From positions 1 to 57,073 of the forward strand of contig JAAVHJ010000034.1 in NCBI GenBank assembly GCA_014799805.1: 57,073 bases of DNA. Direction: 5' to 3'. The position numbers and the translations under genes were made by a program. Shown here one piece after another: positions 14,742 through 24,043 of the stretch (positions are counted from its first letter, which is position 1; every line of letters starts with the position of its first letter). The notes under the pieces are model-generated. The model made no database searches. It was not told where the DNA came from and was given only the letters and a program-made list of their open reading frames with translations. Origin of the DNA: Ruminococcus sp. (GTDB lineage: Bacteria > Bacillota > Clostridia > Oscillospirales > Ruminococcaceae).

Positions 14742-15986
14742 TTAATTTTCATAATCCGCATCATATTTGTTTTTATAACTAGAATTTAATTGCGGATTAT
14801 TTCCCTTTTCACCATCGTCAATATCCTGAAAATTTGCAGACATATCATCATAATCTGTATTTTTATAATTTTCTTCTGTGATATATTCTACAATTGCACT
14901 TTTTTTATCTGTTAATTTAATTTGCTGTGTTCTAAAATGTTCATTCAGAATTTCCAGTGTTGCGGACTTATGCACAGACCAAATGGACTGGTCGCCAGCC
15001 ATTGCACTTTCTCCAGGGAGCATAAAAATATTAACATTTTCCATAGCAATTGTACCAGCTAAATCAGCAATTCGGCTAATATCTTCCATGCTTAAATCTG
15101 TTGCAATTAATTCTTGTTTATAAATTTTATTAACAGCATTGAAAATCTGTACTGTATTCATGCTAATTGCTTTTTTCATAGCTGCAACCATAAAAATTCG
15201 TTGTGCTTGCACTCTGCCAATATCGCCGTTCTGATAGCCGTAACGAAATCTTAAAAACCATTCAGATTCTTCACCGCTCAGAATTTGCTCACCATCTGGA
15301 ATTACTTTATCTGCCTCAAATACAACAGGATACGGCATATCAATTGGCACACCGCCGACAATATCCACAATTTCTGCAACATTATCACAAGTTGTAGTTA
15401 CATAGGCATCTACAGGCACACCGAAATTTTCCTGCACACAGTCAACGACACGTTGAATATTGCTTTTTTCTTTATTTCCATGTGTATATATGCTGTTAAA
15501 TTTTCCTGTAGATGAATTTGTATAATAAGGCATATAGGTATCACGAGGAATTTGCAAAATATTCATACTGGCTGTCAGTAAATTAAACTGAATTAAATAA
15601 TTTACATCATGCAAACTGCCACTGCCATTATCATCACTATCAAAACCTAAAAACAGAATTGTAAATTGTCCTTCGATAGTTTGCTTTAAATCCAAGCCAT
15701 CATTAAAATCTTGATCAATATCTTCACGAATGTTTAAATCCTGTGTTTTTAATCTGGTAATATTCCCTTCAAGATATTGCATTGGCTTACGTGTTTTGAA
15801 ATATTTTGTAATAGAAATCTGTGAAATTTTATTAAAATTATCCGTATCAGTATAAGACAAAATAGGGGCATTTAAAATCATAACTGCCATTAATACCATT
15901 GTGAGAGCAACAGAAATTAATTTTACACAAAGATTCAATGCAAATTCATTGCGTAAATTTTCTTTATTTTTATGACTTTTGGGCAT
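14742..15986 (-). CDS. LytR-CpsA-Psr (LCP) family cell-wall ligase
   Basis: Membrane-anchored phosphotransferase predicted to attach wall polymers to peptidoglycan. 414 residues: a short cytoplasmic N-terminus, one membrane segment at about 20-45 (LCVKLISVALTMVLMAVMIL), then an extracytoplasmic LCP domain with ILFLGFDSDD, LQIPRDTYM (catalytic Arg-Asp), VDIVGGVPIDM and RFRYGYQNGDIGRVQAQR. An acidic, Asn/Asp-rich tail ends the protein. AAAGGAG precedes the ATG. It overlaps yqeK by 17 bp and lies before rsfS, the common Firmicute arrangement. The polymer it transfers cannot be told. Confidence 0.93.
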   Translation of the reverse strand: MPKSHKNKENLRNEFALNLCVKLISVALTMVLMAVMILNAPILSYTDTDNFNKISQISITKYFKTRKPMQYLEGNITRLKTQDLNIREDIDQDFNDGLDLKQTIEGQFTILFLGFDSDDNGSGSLHDVNYLIQFNLLTASMNILQIPRDTYMPYYTNSSTGKFNSIYTHGNKEKSNIQRVVDCVQENFGVPVDAYVTTTCDNVAEIVDIVGGVPIDMPYPVVFEADKVIPDGEQILSGEESEWFLRFRYGYQNGDIGRVQAQRIFMVAAMKKAISMNTVQIFNAVNKIYKQELIATDLSMEDISRIADLAGTIAMENVNIFMLPGESAMAGDQSIWSVHKSATLEILNEHFRTQQIKLTDKKSAIVEYITEENYKNTDYDDMSANFQDIDDGEKGNNPQLNSSYKNKYDADYEN

Positions 15987-16608
15987 GACTGGAAGCTCCT
16001 TTCTTAGAAACAGAATCTTTTTCTTTATGTTCTTTATTTTCCAGTGCCTTATTCATATAAAAATTATATGCCTCTATCGTATAAACAGGAACGAATCCAT
16101 TTTTTTTCATAACAGAGCTAACCGCATCTCGTAATGCTTCTAACATTGCTGACTGTAAATTTTTTTGTGCCAGACGTCTCATTTTATCAACGCCTTTATA
16201 ATCCCGTTCTTCTGAAATCATGTCAGCAATATAAATAATTTCTTCCAGAATAGACATATTAGCTCTGCCAACTGTATGAAACCTAACAGCATTTAAAATA
16301 TCCATATCTTCAATATGAAATTCCTGTTGTAAAAAATAGGCACCTGCGATACCATGCCAAAGCTTCTTAGAATGCAATTCTGCAAAATCGGGCTTAAAAT
16401 TTCCAGCTTTTACAAGTTCATATTGTTTCTCAAAATTCATTTCTTTACAGATATCATGCACAAGCCCAGCGAAATATGCTTTTTGCATATCCGCTCCATA
16501 TTGCTGAGCAAGTAATTTTGCTGCTCTTGCAACATTACATGAGTGTTTAAATCTCTTAGCCGATAGTGTCCTTTCAAGAAATGCAATTTTTGTTTTTACT
16601 TGATACAA
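15970..16608 (-). CDS. yqeK: HD-domain Ap4A hydrolase YqeK
   Basis: Predicted bis(5'-nucleosyl)-tetraphosphatase (symmetrical), 212 residues, with the HD phosphohydrolase motif: His in FKHSCNVARAA, His-Asp in GLVHDICKE, a later His in KLWHGIAGAYF, and the helix with DILNAVRFHTVG and YIADMISEERDY. The start is a TTG with AGGAAGTG about 7 nt upstream, inside the end of nadD (13-bp overlap). The basic tail runs into the LCP gene start. Its link to NadD suggests shared nucleotide metabolism; the Ap4A activity is known from the family. Confidence 0.93.
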   Translation of the reverse strand: MYQVKTKIAFLERTLSAKRFKHSCNVARAAKLLAQQYGADMQKAYFAGLVHDICKEMNFEKQYELVKAGNFKPDFAELHSKKLWHGIAGAYFLQQEFHIEDMDILNAVRFHTVGRANMSILEEIIYIADMISEERDYKGVDKMRRLAQKNLQSAMLEALRDAVSSVMKKNGFVPVYTIEAYNFYMNKALENKEHKEKDSVSKKGASSHAQKS

Positions 16609-17216
16609 TCCGCACCACTTCCTGTGTACAAATTTCTTGTTCTAATATATTGTACTATTTTTTCGGGCAAATAGCAAGAATAATTTTCATTTTTTTCTAT
16701 CATTTTTCTAATTTTTGTAGAAGATACTGCAAAACTTTGTGTATTTATCAAGAATATTTCACCAGATTGACATAATTTATTAGCAAATGATAGTAAATTT
16801 TCATATTCACCATCTTCACGGGCAATACATGCAAGAGATGCATATTTTAAAATTTCTTGCCACTTGAACCAAGTTTGAAAACTAGCCAGCATATCACCGC
16901 CAATGACTAGAAATAACTTTGCATCTGGCATTAATTTTTTAAAATATTTTACAGTATAATACGTGTAACTCACACGATTTTGACACAATTCAAAATCTTC
17001 TGCCACTAACCATGGATATAATTCTGAAATGATTTCACACATTGCAAATCTGTCCATTTCAGAAATATAAGCCTGATTTGACTTGTGTGGCGGTTTTTTT
17101 GCAGGAATCAATCTGATTTCATCTAGTGATAATACATCATGCACTGTTTTTGCAAGGTGTAAATGTCCCAAATGCGGTGGATTAAAACTACCGCCAAATA
17201 ATCCGATTTTCCGCAT
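16596..17216 (-). CDS. nadD: Nicotinate-nucleotide adenylyltransferase
   Basis: Transfers AMP from ATP to nicotinate mononucleotide in NAD synthesis. 206 residues. The nucleotidyltransferase motif GGSFNPPHLGHLHLA (with HxGH) lies at 9-23, and the C-terminal SSTKIRKMI matches the ATP-binding ISSTxIR motif. The region LIPAKKPPHKS is also typical. Its ATG shares one base with the yhbY stop (TAATG), so translation is coupled. The yhbY-nadD-yqeK order is conserved in Firmicutes. Confidence 0.96.
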   Translation of the reverse strand: MRKIGLFGGSFNPPHLGHLHLAKTVHDVLSLDEIRLIPAKKPPHKSNQAYISEMDRFAMCEIISELYPWLVAEDFELCQNRVSYTYYTVKYFKKLMPDAKLFLVIGGDMLASFQTWFKWQEILKYASLACIAREDGEYENLLSFANKLCQSGEIFLINTQSFAVSSTKIRKMIEKNENYSCYLPEKIVQYIRTRNLYTGSGADCIK

Positions 17217-17515
17217 TATCTTGCTAATTTTAAATCAATTACAGGTTCTTGTGGATTGCGTTTAAATAACACAAATCTGCTTCCGATAACCTGCACAACA
17301 TCAGATTTTGTCAATTCTGCTAATTCATCAGACGCTTCTCTTGCTGTGAGCATAGAATTATCCAGTACACGCAATTTAATTAATTCACGTTTTTTCAAAG
17401 CATCTTGCACTTGTTGCACAAGATTTTCAGAAATGCCAGCTTTGCCAATCTGAAAAATTGTCTCATATTTTGATGCAATTCCACGCAAATATGCTCTTTG
17501 TTTACTATTCAGCAT
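17216..17515 (-). CDS. yhbY: YhbY-type CRM-domain RNA-binding protein
   Basis: 99-residue single CRM domain associated with ribosome assembly. The family start MLNSKQRAYLRGIASKYET, the GKAGISENLVQQV loop (GxxG type), and the KLRVLDNS and VQVIGSRFVLFKRN strands are all visible. AAAGGAG lies in the end of rdgB, which it overlaps by 11 bp. It is followed at once by nadD. No oddity. Confidence 0.95.
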   Translation of the reverse strand: MLNSKQRAYLRGIASKYETIFQIGKAGISENLVQQVQDALKKRELIKLRVLDNSMLTAREASDELAELTKSDVVQVIGSRFVLFKRNPQEPVIDLKLAR

Positions 17516-18092
17516 GATTCAAGCTCCTTTCTTTAAGAATTTCATATAATTTCCGAAGTGCAATGCCTCTATGACTAATTGCATTTTTTTCATCTGCTGA
17601 AAGCTCTGCAAATGATTTTCCCTGATACAAAAATACAGGGTCATAGCCGAAACCATTTGTACCTTTTTTTTCAAATCCAATTGCACCTTGACAAACACCT
17701 TCACAAAGAATTTCTTTGCCATTTTCATCTAAAAAAGCAATTACTGTCACAAACTGTGCAGTTCTCTGATTTTCTGGAATGTTTTCTAATTCCTGCAATA
17801 ATTTTTCACATTGTTGACCCTCTGGAGCATATCTTGCAGAATAAACATTTGGTCTGCCGTCCAAAGCATCTACACAAAGACCGCTATCATCTGCAATCAC
17901 AGGGCATTTTAACAAATCATATACAGCATGAGCTTTAATCAAAGCATTTTCTGCAAAAGTCTTGCCATTTTCTTCTGGTTCTATTGCAATACCTGCTTCT
18001 TTCTGTGAAATAATTACAATTCCAAGAGAATCAAAAATTTCTCTTGCCTCTTTAAGTTTATTTTGATTATTAGTTGCCATGACAATTTTCAT
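17505..18092 (-). CDS. rdgB: RdgB/HAM1 non-canonical purine NTP pyrophosphatase
   Basis: Hydrolyses dITP, ITP and XTP to monophosphates to keep deaminated purines out of DNA. 195 residues, starting MKIVMATNNQNKLKEA (substrate-binding TxNxxKxxE) with VIADDSGLCVDAL, RYAPEGQ, GFGYDPVF and SHRGIALRKL, which are the complete HAM1 motifs. GGAGG lies 9 nt before the ATG, 4 bp after ftsY. It is part of the ftsY-rdgB-yhbY-nadD series. Confidence 0.96.
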   Translation of the reverse strand: MKIVMATNNQNKLKEAREIFDSLGIVIISQKEAGIAIEPEENGKTFAENALIKAHAVYDLLKCPVIADDSGLCVDALDGRPNVYSARYAPEGQQCEKLLQELENIPENQRTAQFVTVIAFLDENGKEILCEGVCQGAIGFEKKGTNGFGYDPVFLYQGKSFAELSADEKNAISHRGIALRKLYEILKERSLNHAE

Positions 18093-18095
18093 AAA

Positions 18096-19412
18096 TTAAT
18101 CCTCCTTTTTGCCAAACAGTCTTGAAAATAAAGATTTTTTCTTTTTAGGAGTTTCTTCTTGTTCTGTTTCAGTTTCTTTCATAATAGATTCTATTTCTTC
18201 TGGTTCTACTTTTTCTATAACAGATTCTATTTGTTCAGTTTCCTCTATAACAGGTTCAACTTGTTCAGTTTCTTCTACAACAGATTCAATTTGTTCAACT
18301 TCTTCTGCAACAGATTCAATTTGTTCAGCTTCTTCTGCAATAGGTTCAATTTGTTCTGGTTCTTCTGCAACAAGTTCAACTTGTTCTGACTCTTCTGATT
18401 CAGCATCTTTTTTCTTCCCAAATGAAAACCAAGATTTTTTTTGTTCTGGTTCTTCTTCCTGAATTTCTTCAGTTTCTGCATTTTCATCAAATATCACATC
18501 ATCAGAATGGTCAAATAATGCCTTTACAAAATCTGCATTATTAAATTTCTGCAAATCATCAATTTTTTCACCAACGCCAACAAGTTTTACTGGAATTCCC
18601 AATTCATTTTTGATAGAAACAACAATACCACCTTTTGCAGTGCCATCAAGTTTTGTTAAAACAATACCTGTAATATTAGCAACTTCACTGAATAATCTTG
18701 CCTGATTCACAGCATTTTGTCCTGTCGTCGCATCTAATACTAACAGTGTTTCAATGGCACACCCTTCCGCACGTTGTTGTAAAATGCGATTCATTTTTGC
18801 AAGTTCGTCCATGAGATTTTTTTTATTCTGCAAGCGTCCAGCAGTATCTACAATGACAATATCACAATTTCTTGCAATGGAAGCCGTAACAGCATCATAA
18901 ACCACAGAAGCAGGGTCACTGCCTTCAGCATGTTTCACAATATCCACACCAGCTCTTTGTGTCCAGACTTCCAACTGGTCAATTGCAGCAGCCCTGAATG
19001 TATCTGCGGCAGCAACTAAAACTTTTTTTCCTTCGTTTTTAAATTGATAGCATAACTTGCCAATTGTTGTTGTCTTTCCCGCACCATTGACACCAATTAC
19101 CATAATCACAGCAGGCTTTGTTGACAAATCTAATTCTGTTTCTTCACCCATCATGTCGCTGATAATTTCTTCAATCAGATTCATAATTTCAGCAGGATTT
19201 TTTACGCCACGTTCTTTGACAAGTTTTCTAAGCCGTTCGCAGATTTCAACAGAAGTTTCTACCCCCATATCGCTCATAATCATAGTTTCTTCTAATTGTT
19301 CAAATAATTCTTCATCAATTTTAGTAAACGAATTTAAAATAGATTGCATTTTCTGCATCATAGCATTTCTTGTTTTTTGCAGACTTGCTTTAATTTTAGA
19401 AAAAAATCCCAT
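18096..19412 (-). CDS. ftsY: Signal recognition particle receptor FtsY with acidic C-terminal repeat tail
   Basis: SRP receptor GTPase that docks ribosome-SRP complexes at the membrane. 438 residues. The N and G domains fill about 1-303: P-loop GVNGAGKTTT at 107-116, DTFRAAAIDQL, DTAGRL at 189-194 and TKLDG at 253-257. The usual N-terminal acidic A-domain is absent; after the NG core comes a tail with KKSWFSFGKKKD, six decapeptide repeats (340-399), and a final KKKKSLFSRLFGKKED that could form a basic amphipathic helix. Family members normally stop soon after the G domain. AAAGGAGG precedes the ATG, 12 bp after smc. Confidence 0.96.
   Translation of the reverse strand: MGFFSKIKASLQKTRNAMMQKMQSILNSFTKIDEELFEQLEETMIMSDMGVETSVEICERLRKLVKERGVKNPAEIMNLIEEIISDMMGEETELDLSTKPAVIMVIGVNGAGKTTTIGKLCYQFKNEGKKVLVAAADTFRAAAIDQLEVWTQRAGVDIVKHAEGSDPASVVYDAVTASIARNCDIVIVDTAGRLQNKKNLMDELAKMNRILQQRAEGCAIETLLVLDATTGQNAVNQARLFSEVANITGIVLTKLDGTAKGGIVVSIKNELGIPVKLVGVGEKIDDLQKFNNADFVKALFDHSDDVIFDENAETEEIQEEEPEQKKSWFSFGKKKDAESEESEQVELVAEEPEQIEPIAEEAEQIESVAEEVEQIESVVEETEQVEPVIEETEQIESVIEKVEPEEIESIMKETETEQEETPKKKKSLFSRLFGKKED
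18216..18395 (-). repeat. 30-bp in-frame tandem repeats in ftsY
   Basis: Six imperfect 30-bp units encode decapeptides of the form EE-x-EQ-[IV]-E-[SPL]-[VI]-[AVI]. Units differ mainly at the third and last residues. A seventh, diverged unit follows at about 18186-18215. The regular length and near-identity suggest expansion by slippage or recombination. Confidence 0.92.
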
Positions 19413-19424
19413 AAAAAACCTCCT

Positions 19425-22400
19425 TTAATAATTTTCATCTTCTGGCTGTTCTAATTTCAACAATCTGGAAATCCCGTCTTCCTGCATTGTGACACCATAT
19501 AAAACATTAGCTTCTTCCATAGCACTTCTTCGATGTGTAACCAGAACAAATTGAGTATGATTGATAAAATTTCTGATATAACGGGCATATTTTCGGACAT
19601 TTGCTTCATCAAGAGCAGCGTCTATTTCATCTAGAATACAAAACGGTGCAGGACGTAATTTTAAAATTGCAAAATAAATCGCAATTGCAACAAAAGACTG
19701 TTCACCCCCAGAGAGTGAAATTAAATTTTTAATTATTTTTCCAGTGGGAGAGACTTTAATTTCAATTCCAGAATCTAAAACATGTTCTGGCTCTGTGAGA
19801 ATTAATTCTGCGTGTCCGCCACCGAATAAATCCCGAAAAATTTTTTTAAAATTCTGATTAATTATCACAAAGCTTTCTGAAAAAATCCGACACATTTCTT
19901 GTGTAAGTTCTTCAATCATTTTTTCAAGTGCATGTCTGGATTTTTTAATATCTGTCATTTCTTTGGCATAGAGGGCATACCGTTCTGAAACTTCCTGATA
20001 TTCTGCAAGAGAATCTAAATTCACGCTACCCAAAGCACGAATTTTTTGTTTTAAATCTGATAATTTTTTTTTAGCAAATAGAATATCTGTTACAGGTTCA
20101 GCCATTGCCTGTGCTTCTGAACGGGTTAATTCATAAATTTCAAATAATTTTTCAATGATTTTATCATGTTCTGATTTTAAATTTAATTCACGTTCAGATA
20201 ATCTGGTAATTTCTGTAGAAAGTTTTTCTTTTGTCGCATGATAAGCATTTAAATCAGATTGCAAGTCCTGAATTTTAATATACTGCTCATCATGTTTTTT
20301 TGTAAAAAATTTTGCTTCCTGTTCGGAATTTATTATTTTTTTCTCTATGTCAGCAAGAAAAATTTCCCGCTCCTGAATCAGTTTTGATTTTTCAGCAATT
20401 TCATTCTGATAATATTTAGATTCCAGTATATATTTTTCTTCTGTTTGCTTTGCTTTCTGAACAGAATCCTGTAATTGTTGTAATGCATATGCAGAAGATT
20501 CCCTGTCTTTTTCAACTTGTGCGAAATATATTTTTAAATTATGATAATTTTCAGATATTTGCTCATGTTCTTGTTGCATTATCATTCTGGATTTTTTCAA
20601 ATCAGCAATGCTAATTTCAGCCAATGCAATTTCTTGCAATTTTTTTTCATAAGCTAATTTTGCATTGTCAAGTGCATGATTAGCCTGTGCAGATTTTATT
20701 TTTAAATTTTCCATGTGTTCAGAATACACTTGCATTTGCTTTTGAAATTGCGAAACGGGAAAAGCTAATTGCTCTGTTTTATTTTGTGCCTGTAAAAAAT
20801 TTTGTTTTAATAAATTAAAATTTTCTGTTTCCAGTTTTAAAATTTTTTCATATTCTGCCGCTTGTTCAGCACAAGTAATGGCATGTTTTTCAGCTTCCTG
20901 ACATTGCAGAGCAAGCTGTTTGATTTCTTCTTGCAAAGCATGAATTTCTGTTTTTCTAGTAAGCATACCGCCAGTTTTCTGAACAGAACCACCTGTAAAT
21001 GAACCGCCAGCATGAATCACTTGTCCATCTATTGTAACAATACGAAATTTAAAATGACAAGTTTTTGCAATTACAGCTCCAGTATCCAGATTTTCTGCAA
21101 TAATAATTTTACCTAATAGATTTTCAACTATTTGTTTATAACTAGATTCGCAAGTTACTAAATCACTTGCAATGGCAATAAATCCTGCGATGTTAGAAAG
21201 CGATTCTAAATCCTGTTGACTAATATATCTGCTTTTGGTAGTCGTCAACGGCAAAAAAGTAGCACGTCCAGCCTTATTATCACGCAAAAATTTTATACCT
21301 GCTTTTGCGGCATTTTCGTCTGCAACAACTAAATGCTGAACACTTGCACCTAATGCTGTTTCAATCGCAATACTAAATTTTGAATCTACTTGAATTAACT
21401 GTGCCACACTGCCAAAAATATAATTTAAATGATTTTGCTTGACATATCGCATAATTGCTTTTGCACTGCCTGAAAAACCTTCCAGATTATTTTCTAAATC
21501 TGTTAAAATTTTATGCCTTTGTTTTTTATCTTGTAGCTGAAAACGAAACTGTTTTAATAATTCTTCTGCTTGTTCTTCTTTTGTTTTAGATTCCTGTGCA
21601 TTTTTTTGAAAATCAGCAAGTTTTTGTTCTTGTATCAAAACTTGATTTTGTAAATCCTGCGTGATGAAAAAACTATCTTGATATATTTTTTCAGCTTGTT
21701 GTAAATCTTGTATATTAGAATTTATTTCTATTTCAAGATTGGCAATTTCGGTTAAAAATTGCTCTTTTTTTTCTTCGGCAGAACGAATTGCAAATTGTAA
21801 TTCACTTCGTTGCAAATATAATGCATGTAAATTTTCATCAGCTTGTTTTGCAGTTTCATCTTTTATTTGAAAATTTTCTTCCATTTTTTGAAATTCTTGT
21901 TCTGCATTTGCAAGAGCCTGTCTGGTTGTAATAAACAATTCCTGTATTTTCAGATTTTTTTCTTCTGCCTGTTTTAATTCAGAAAGCAAACAATTTAGTT
22001 CCTGTAAACCCTGTTTATGCCGATTTTTTAAAACCTGCAAAGCCTCCTGACTATGAATTTTATCATTTTCCCAGACAGCAATATCAGATTTTGCCTGTAA
22101 AATTTGTTCTTGTAAATTTTTCACATAAGCATGTGTTTCTTCTGCCTTTGCAGAATATGCCTGTATATTTTGATAGCAGGTCTGAATTTTTAATTCTTCA
22201 CTTGTAATATCAAGTTTTATATTTTCATATTCTGTTTGATTTATCAGCAATATTTCCTGTAAATTTTTTAAATTTTCCTGCAAGTCATTTAGTTGCTGAA
22301 TCCAGACAGAAACTTCTAATTTTTTTTCTTCTTCTGCAAGTATTAAAAATTTTTGGGCTTTTTCTGACTGTAATCTAAGCGGTTCTATTCTGTTTTCCAG

Positions 22401-22991
22401 TTCTGAAAAAATATCTTGCACACGTTCCATTTTTTCCTGTACCTGAGCAAGACGGCGTTCTGCCTCTGATTTTCGATAACGAAATTTAGAAATTCCAGCA
22501 GCTTCTTCAAAAATTTCACGGCGTTCATTACTTTTGGCACCTACGATTTCAGAAATTCTTCCCTGACCAATCAGAGAATAACCATCACGTCCAAGCCCTG
22601 TATCCATAAAAAGCTCATTAATATCTTTTAGTCTGACAGCCTTTCCGTTAATGCGATATTCACTATCACCACTACGATATAATTTTCTTGTCACGTTGAC
22701 TTCTTGTTCATAGCCTTCTAAGCGATTTTCGCTATTATCAATTACTAGCGTGACGGAAGCAAAACCTGTAGGTTTTCTGCCGACTGTACCGGAAAAAATA
22801 ACATCTTCCATTTTATTACTACGAAGTGTTTTTGTGGATTGTTCCCCAAGCACCCACCGCACAGCATCACTAATATTACTTTTTCCGCTACCGTTAGGAC
22901 CTACAATTGCCGTCAAACCTCTGTCAAAACTTAATTTAATTTTATCTGGAAAAGATTTAAAGCCTTGTAATTCCAAAGATTTCAGATACAT
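19425..22991 (-). CDS. smc: Chromosome segregation protein SMC
   Basis: Condensin ATPase that extrudes and compacts DNA with ScpA and ScpB. 1188 residues, the usual bacterial size. The Walker A GPNGSGKSN lies at 31-39 and the signature LSGGEQ at 1093-1098, with Walker B FCILDEIDAALDE shortly after. Two long coiled-coil arms, rich in Gln, Glu and Lys, flank a hinge at about 510-680 (EGFSGSAKAIM, GSVAQLI, GGVFTGGS-like GGSFTGGS). It sits between a radical SAM gene and ftsY, the classic rnc-smc-ftsY cluster with one insertion. scpA and scpB are not in the window. Confidence 0.98.
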   Translation of the reverse strand: MYLKSLELQGFKSFPDKIKLSFDRGLTAIVGPNGSGKSNISDAVRWVLGEQSTKTLRSNKMEDVIFSGTVGRKPTGFASVTLVIDNSENRLEGYEQEVNVTRKLYRSGDSEYRINGKAVRLKDINELFMDTGLGRDGYSLIGQGRISEIVGAKSNERREIFEEAAGISKFRYRKSEAERRLAQVQEKMERVQDIFSELENRIEPLRLQSEKAQKFLILAEEEKKLEVSVWIQQLNDLQENLKNLQEILLINQTEYENIKLDITSEELKIQTCYQNIQAYSAKAEETHAYVKNLQEQILQAKSDIAVWENDKIHSQEALQVLKNRHKQGLQELNCLLSELKQAEEKNLKIQELFITTRQALANAEQEFQKMEENFQIKDETAKQADENLHALYLQRSELQFAIRSAEEKKEQFLTEIANLEIEINSNIQDLQQAEKIYQDSFFITQDLQNQVLIQEQKLADFQKNAQESKTKEEQAEELLKQFRFQLQDKKQRHKILTDLENNLEGFSGSAKAIMRYVKQNHLNYIFGSVAQLIQVDSKFSIAIETALGASVQHLVVADENAAKAGIKFLRDNKAGRATFLPLTTTKSRYISQQDLESLSNIAGFIAIASDLVTCESSYKQIVENLLGKIIIAENLDTGAVIAKTCHFKFRIVTIDGQVIHAGGSFTGGSVQKTGGMLTRKTEIHALQEEIKQLALQCQEAEKHAITCAEQAAEYEKILKLETENFNLLKQNFLQAQNKTEQLAFPVSQFQKQMQVYSEHMENLKIKSAQANHALDNAKLAYEKKLQEIALAEISIADLKKSRMIMQQEHEQISENYHNLKIYFAQVEKDRESSAYALQQLQDSVQKAKQTEEKYILESKYYQNEIAEKSKLIQEREIFLADIEKKIINSEQEAKFFTKKHDEQYIKIQDLQSDLNAYHATKEKLSTEITRLSERELNLKSEHDKIIEKLFEIYELTRSEAQAMAEPVTDILFAKKKLSDLKQKIRALGSVNLDSLAEYQEVSERYALYAKEMTDIKKSRHALEKMIEELTQEMCRIFSESFVIINQNFKKIFRDLFGGGHAELILTEPEHVLDSGIEIKVSPTGKIIKNLISLSGGEQSFVAIAIYFAILKLRPAPFCILDEIDAALDEANVRKYARYIRNFINHTQFVLVTHRRSAMEEANVLYGVTMQEDGISRLLKLEQPEDENY

Positions 22992-23008
22992 GGATTTATT
23001 TTACTCCT

Positions 23009-24043
23009 CTAGCAATTTAATAATCTTACTTCAAACAGCCCTAAATTTTCATCAGGTTTGATTTTAATAGTTACAAAAAACTTATTTTTAAAATAATTAA
23101 TATTACATTTTTTTTGTCCGATAGCTTTACTGATGCATTTGTTATTTACAGCAAATATTAATTCTTTATTTTTAAAATAACTTAAATTTTGTAATATTAT
23201 TTTTTCAAAATAATTTCTATAGATTCTGCTTTCGCACAGTTCCCGAAATGCAGGGTGATAATAACCTGCAATTTTATCAGATTCCACAAATTCACTGGCA
23301 TGTAATCCGACTTTGATAATTTTAATATGATTTTGCATAAATTTTTGCATATAAACAGCCGTCATTGCAACGACATCATCTAATGAATTTTGCTTATTAT
23401 TAAAAAAATGATAATTCCCAGCCTGATAAATTTCAGCAAGTTTCGTATGTTTTAAAACCACAACAGGATAAATTCTGACTGTATCAGGCTTAATTTTAAT
23501 CATTTTATCAACAGTTTCAGATTCATCTTGCCAAGTGCTTTGATATAAGCCTATCATCATTTGTAAACCCAATTCAAAATGATATTCTTGAATTAATTTT
23601 GATGCATAAATAATATCTTGCTCTGTATGCCCTCTTTGATTGGCAAGCAATATTTTATTGCTCATAGATTGTGCACCAAGTTCAATACTTGTAACATGAT
23701 AATATTTTAATAATGCTAATATTTCGGGATTAATATAATCTGGTCTAGTAGAAATTCTGATACCAGAAAATTTATTTTTTCCAATAAATTCTTGTGCAGA
23801 TTCCAGCAATTCCAGCATATAAGATTGTTTAATTGCTGTAAAACTACCACCAAAAAAAGCAATTTCTGTATTAATTTTAGAGTTATCAGGAATTTGAAGC
23901 ATAGCCTGTTGACAGATTTTTTTAATATCCGCACCATGTGGTAAATGATTTTGTTCTGTAATTATTTTCTGATTACAGAATGCACATTGATGTTGACAAC
24001 CTGCATGCGGAATAAAAATAGAAATATTATGATGCATCTTCAT
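23009..24043 (-). CDS. Radical SAM protein (Elp3-like)
   Basis: 344 residues, with the 4Fe-4S motif GCQHQCAFCNQ (CxxxCxxC) at about 15-25, followed by FFGGSFTAI, the SAM-binding GIRISTRPDYI, and IELGAQSMSN. These segments match the radical SAM part of the Elp3/TIGR01211-like group often annotated next to smc in Clostridia. No acetyltransferase domain follows, so it is not a full Elp3. The substrate is unknown; a tRNA-modifying role is only suggested by the family. It overlaps rnc by 17 bp and has no strong Shine-Dalgarno, which suggests coupled translation. Confidence 0.85.
   Translation of the reverse strand: MKMHHNISIFIPHAGCQHQCAFCNQKIITEQNHLPHGADIKKICQQAMLQIPDNSKINTEIAFFGGSFTAIKQSYMLELLESAQEFIGKNKFSGIRISTRPDYINPEILALLKYYHVTSIELGAQSMSNKILLANQRGHTEQDIIYASKLIQEYHFELGLQMMIGLYQSTWQDESETVDKMIKIKPDTVRIYPVVVLKHTKLAEIYQAGNYHFFNNKQNSLDDVVAMTAVYMQKFMQNHIKIIKVGLHASEFVESDKIAGYYHPAFRELCESRIYRNYFEKIILQNLSYFKNKELIFAVNNKCISKAIGQKKCNINYFKNKFFVTIKIKPDENLGLFEVRLLNC

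Noticed and set aside
18159-18389. Plus-strand ORF rich in Phe/Asn repeats, or a CRISPR-like array
   Set aside because: The repeats are the complement of the acidic decapeptide repeats of ftsY; there are no unique spacers of constant length.
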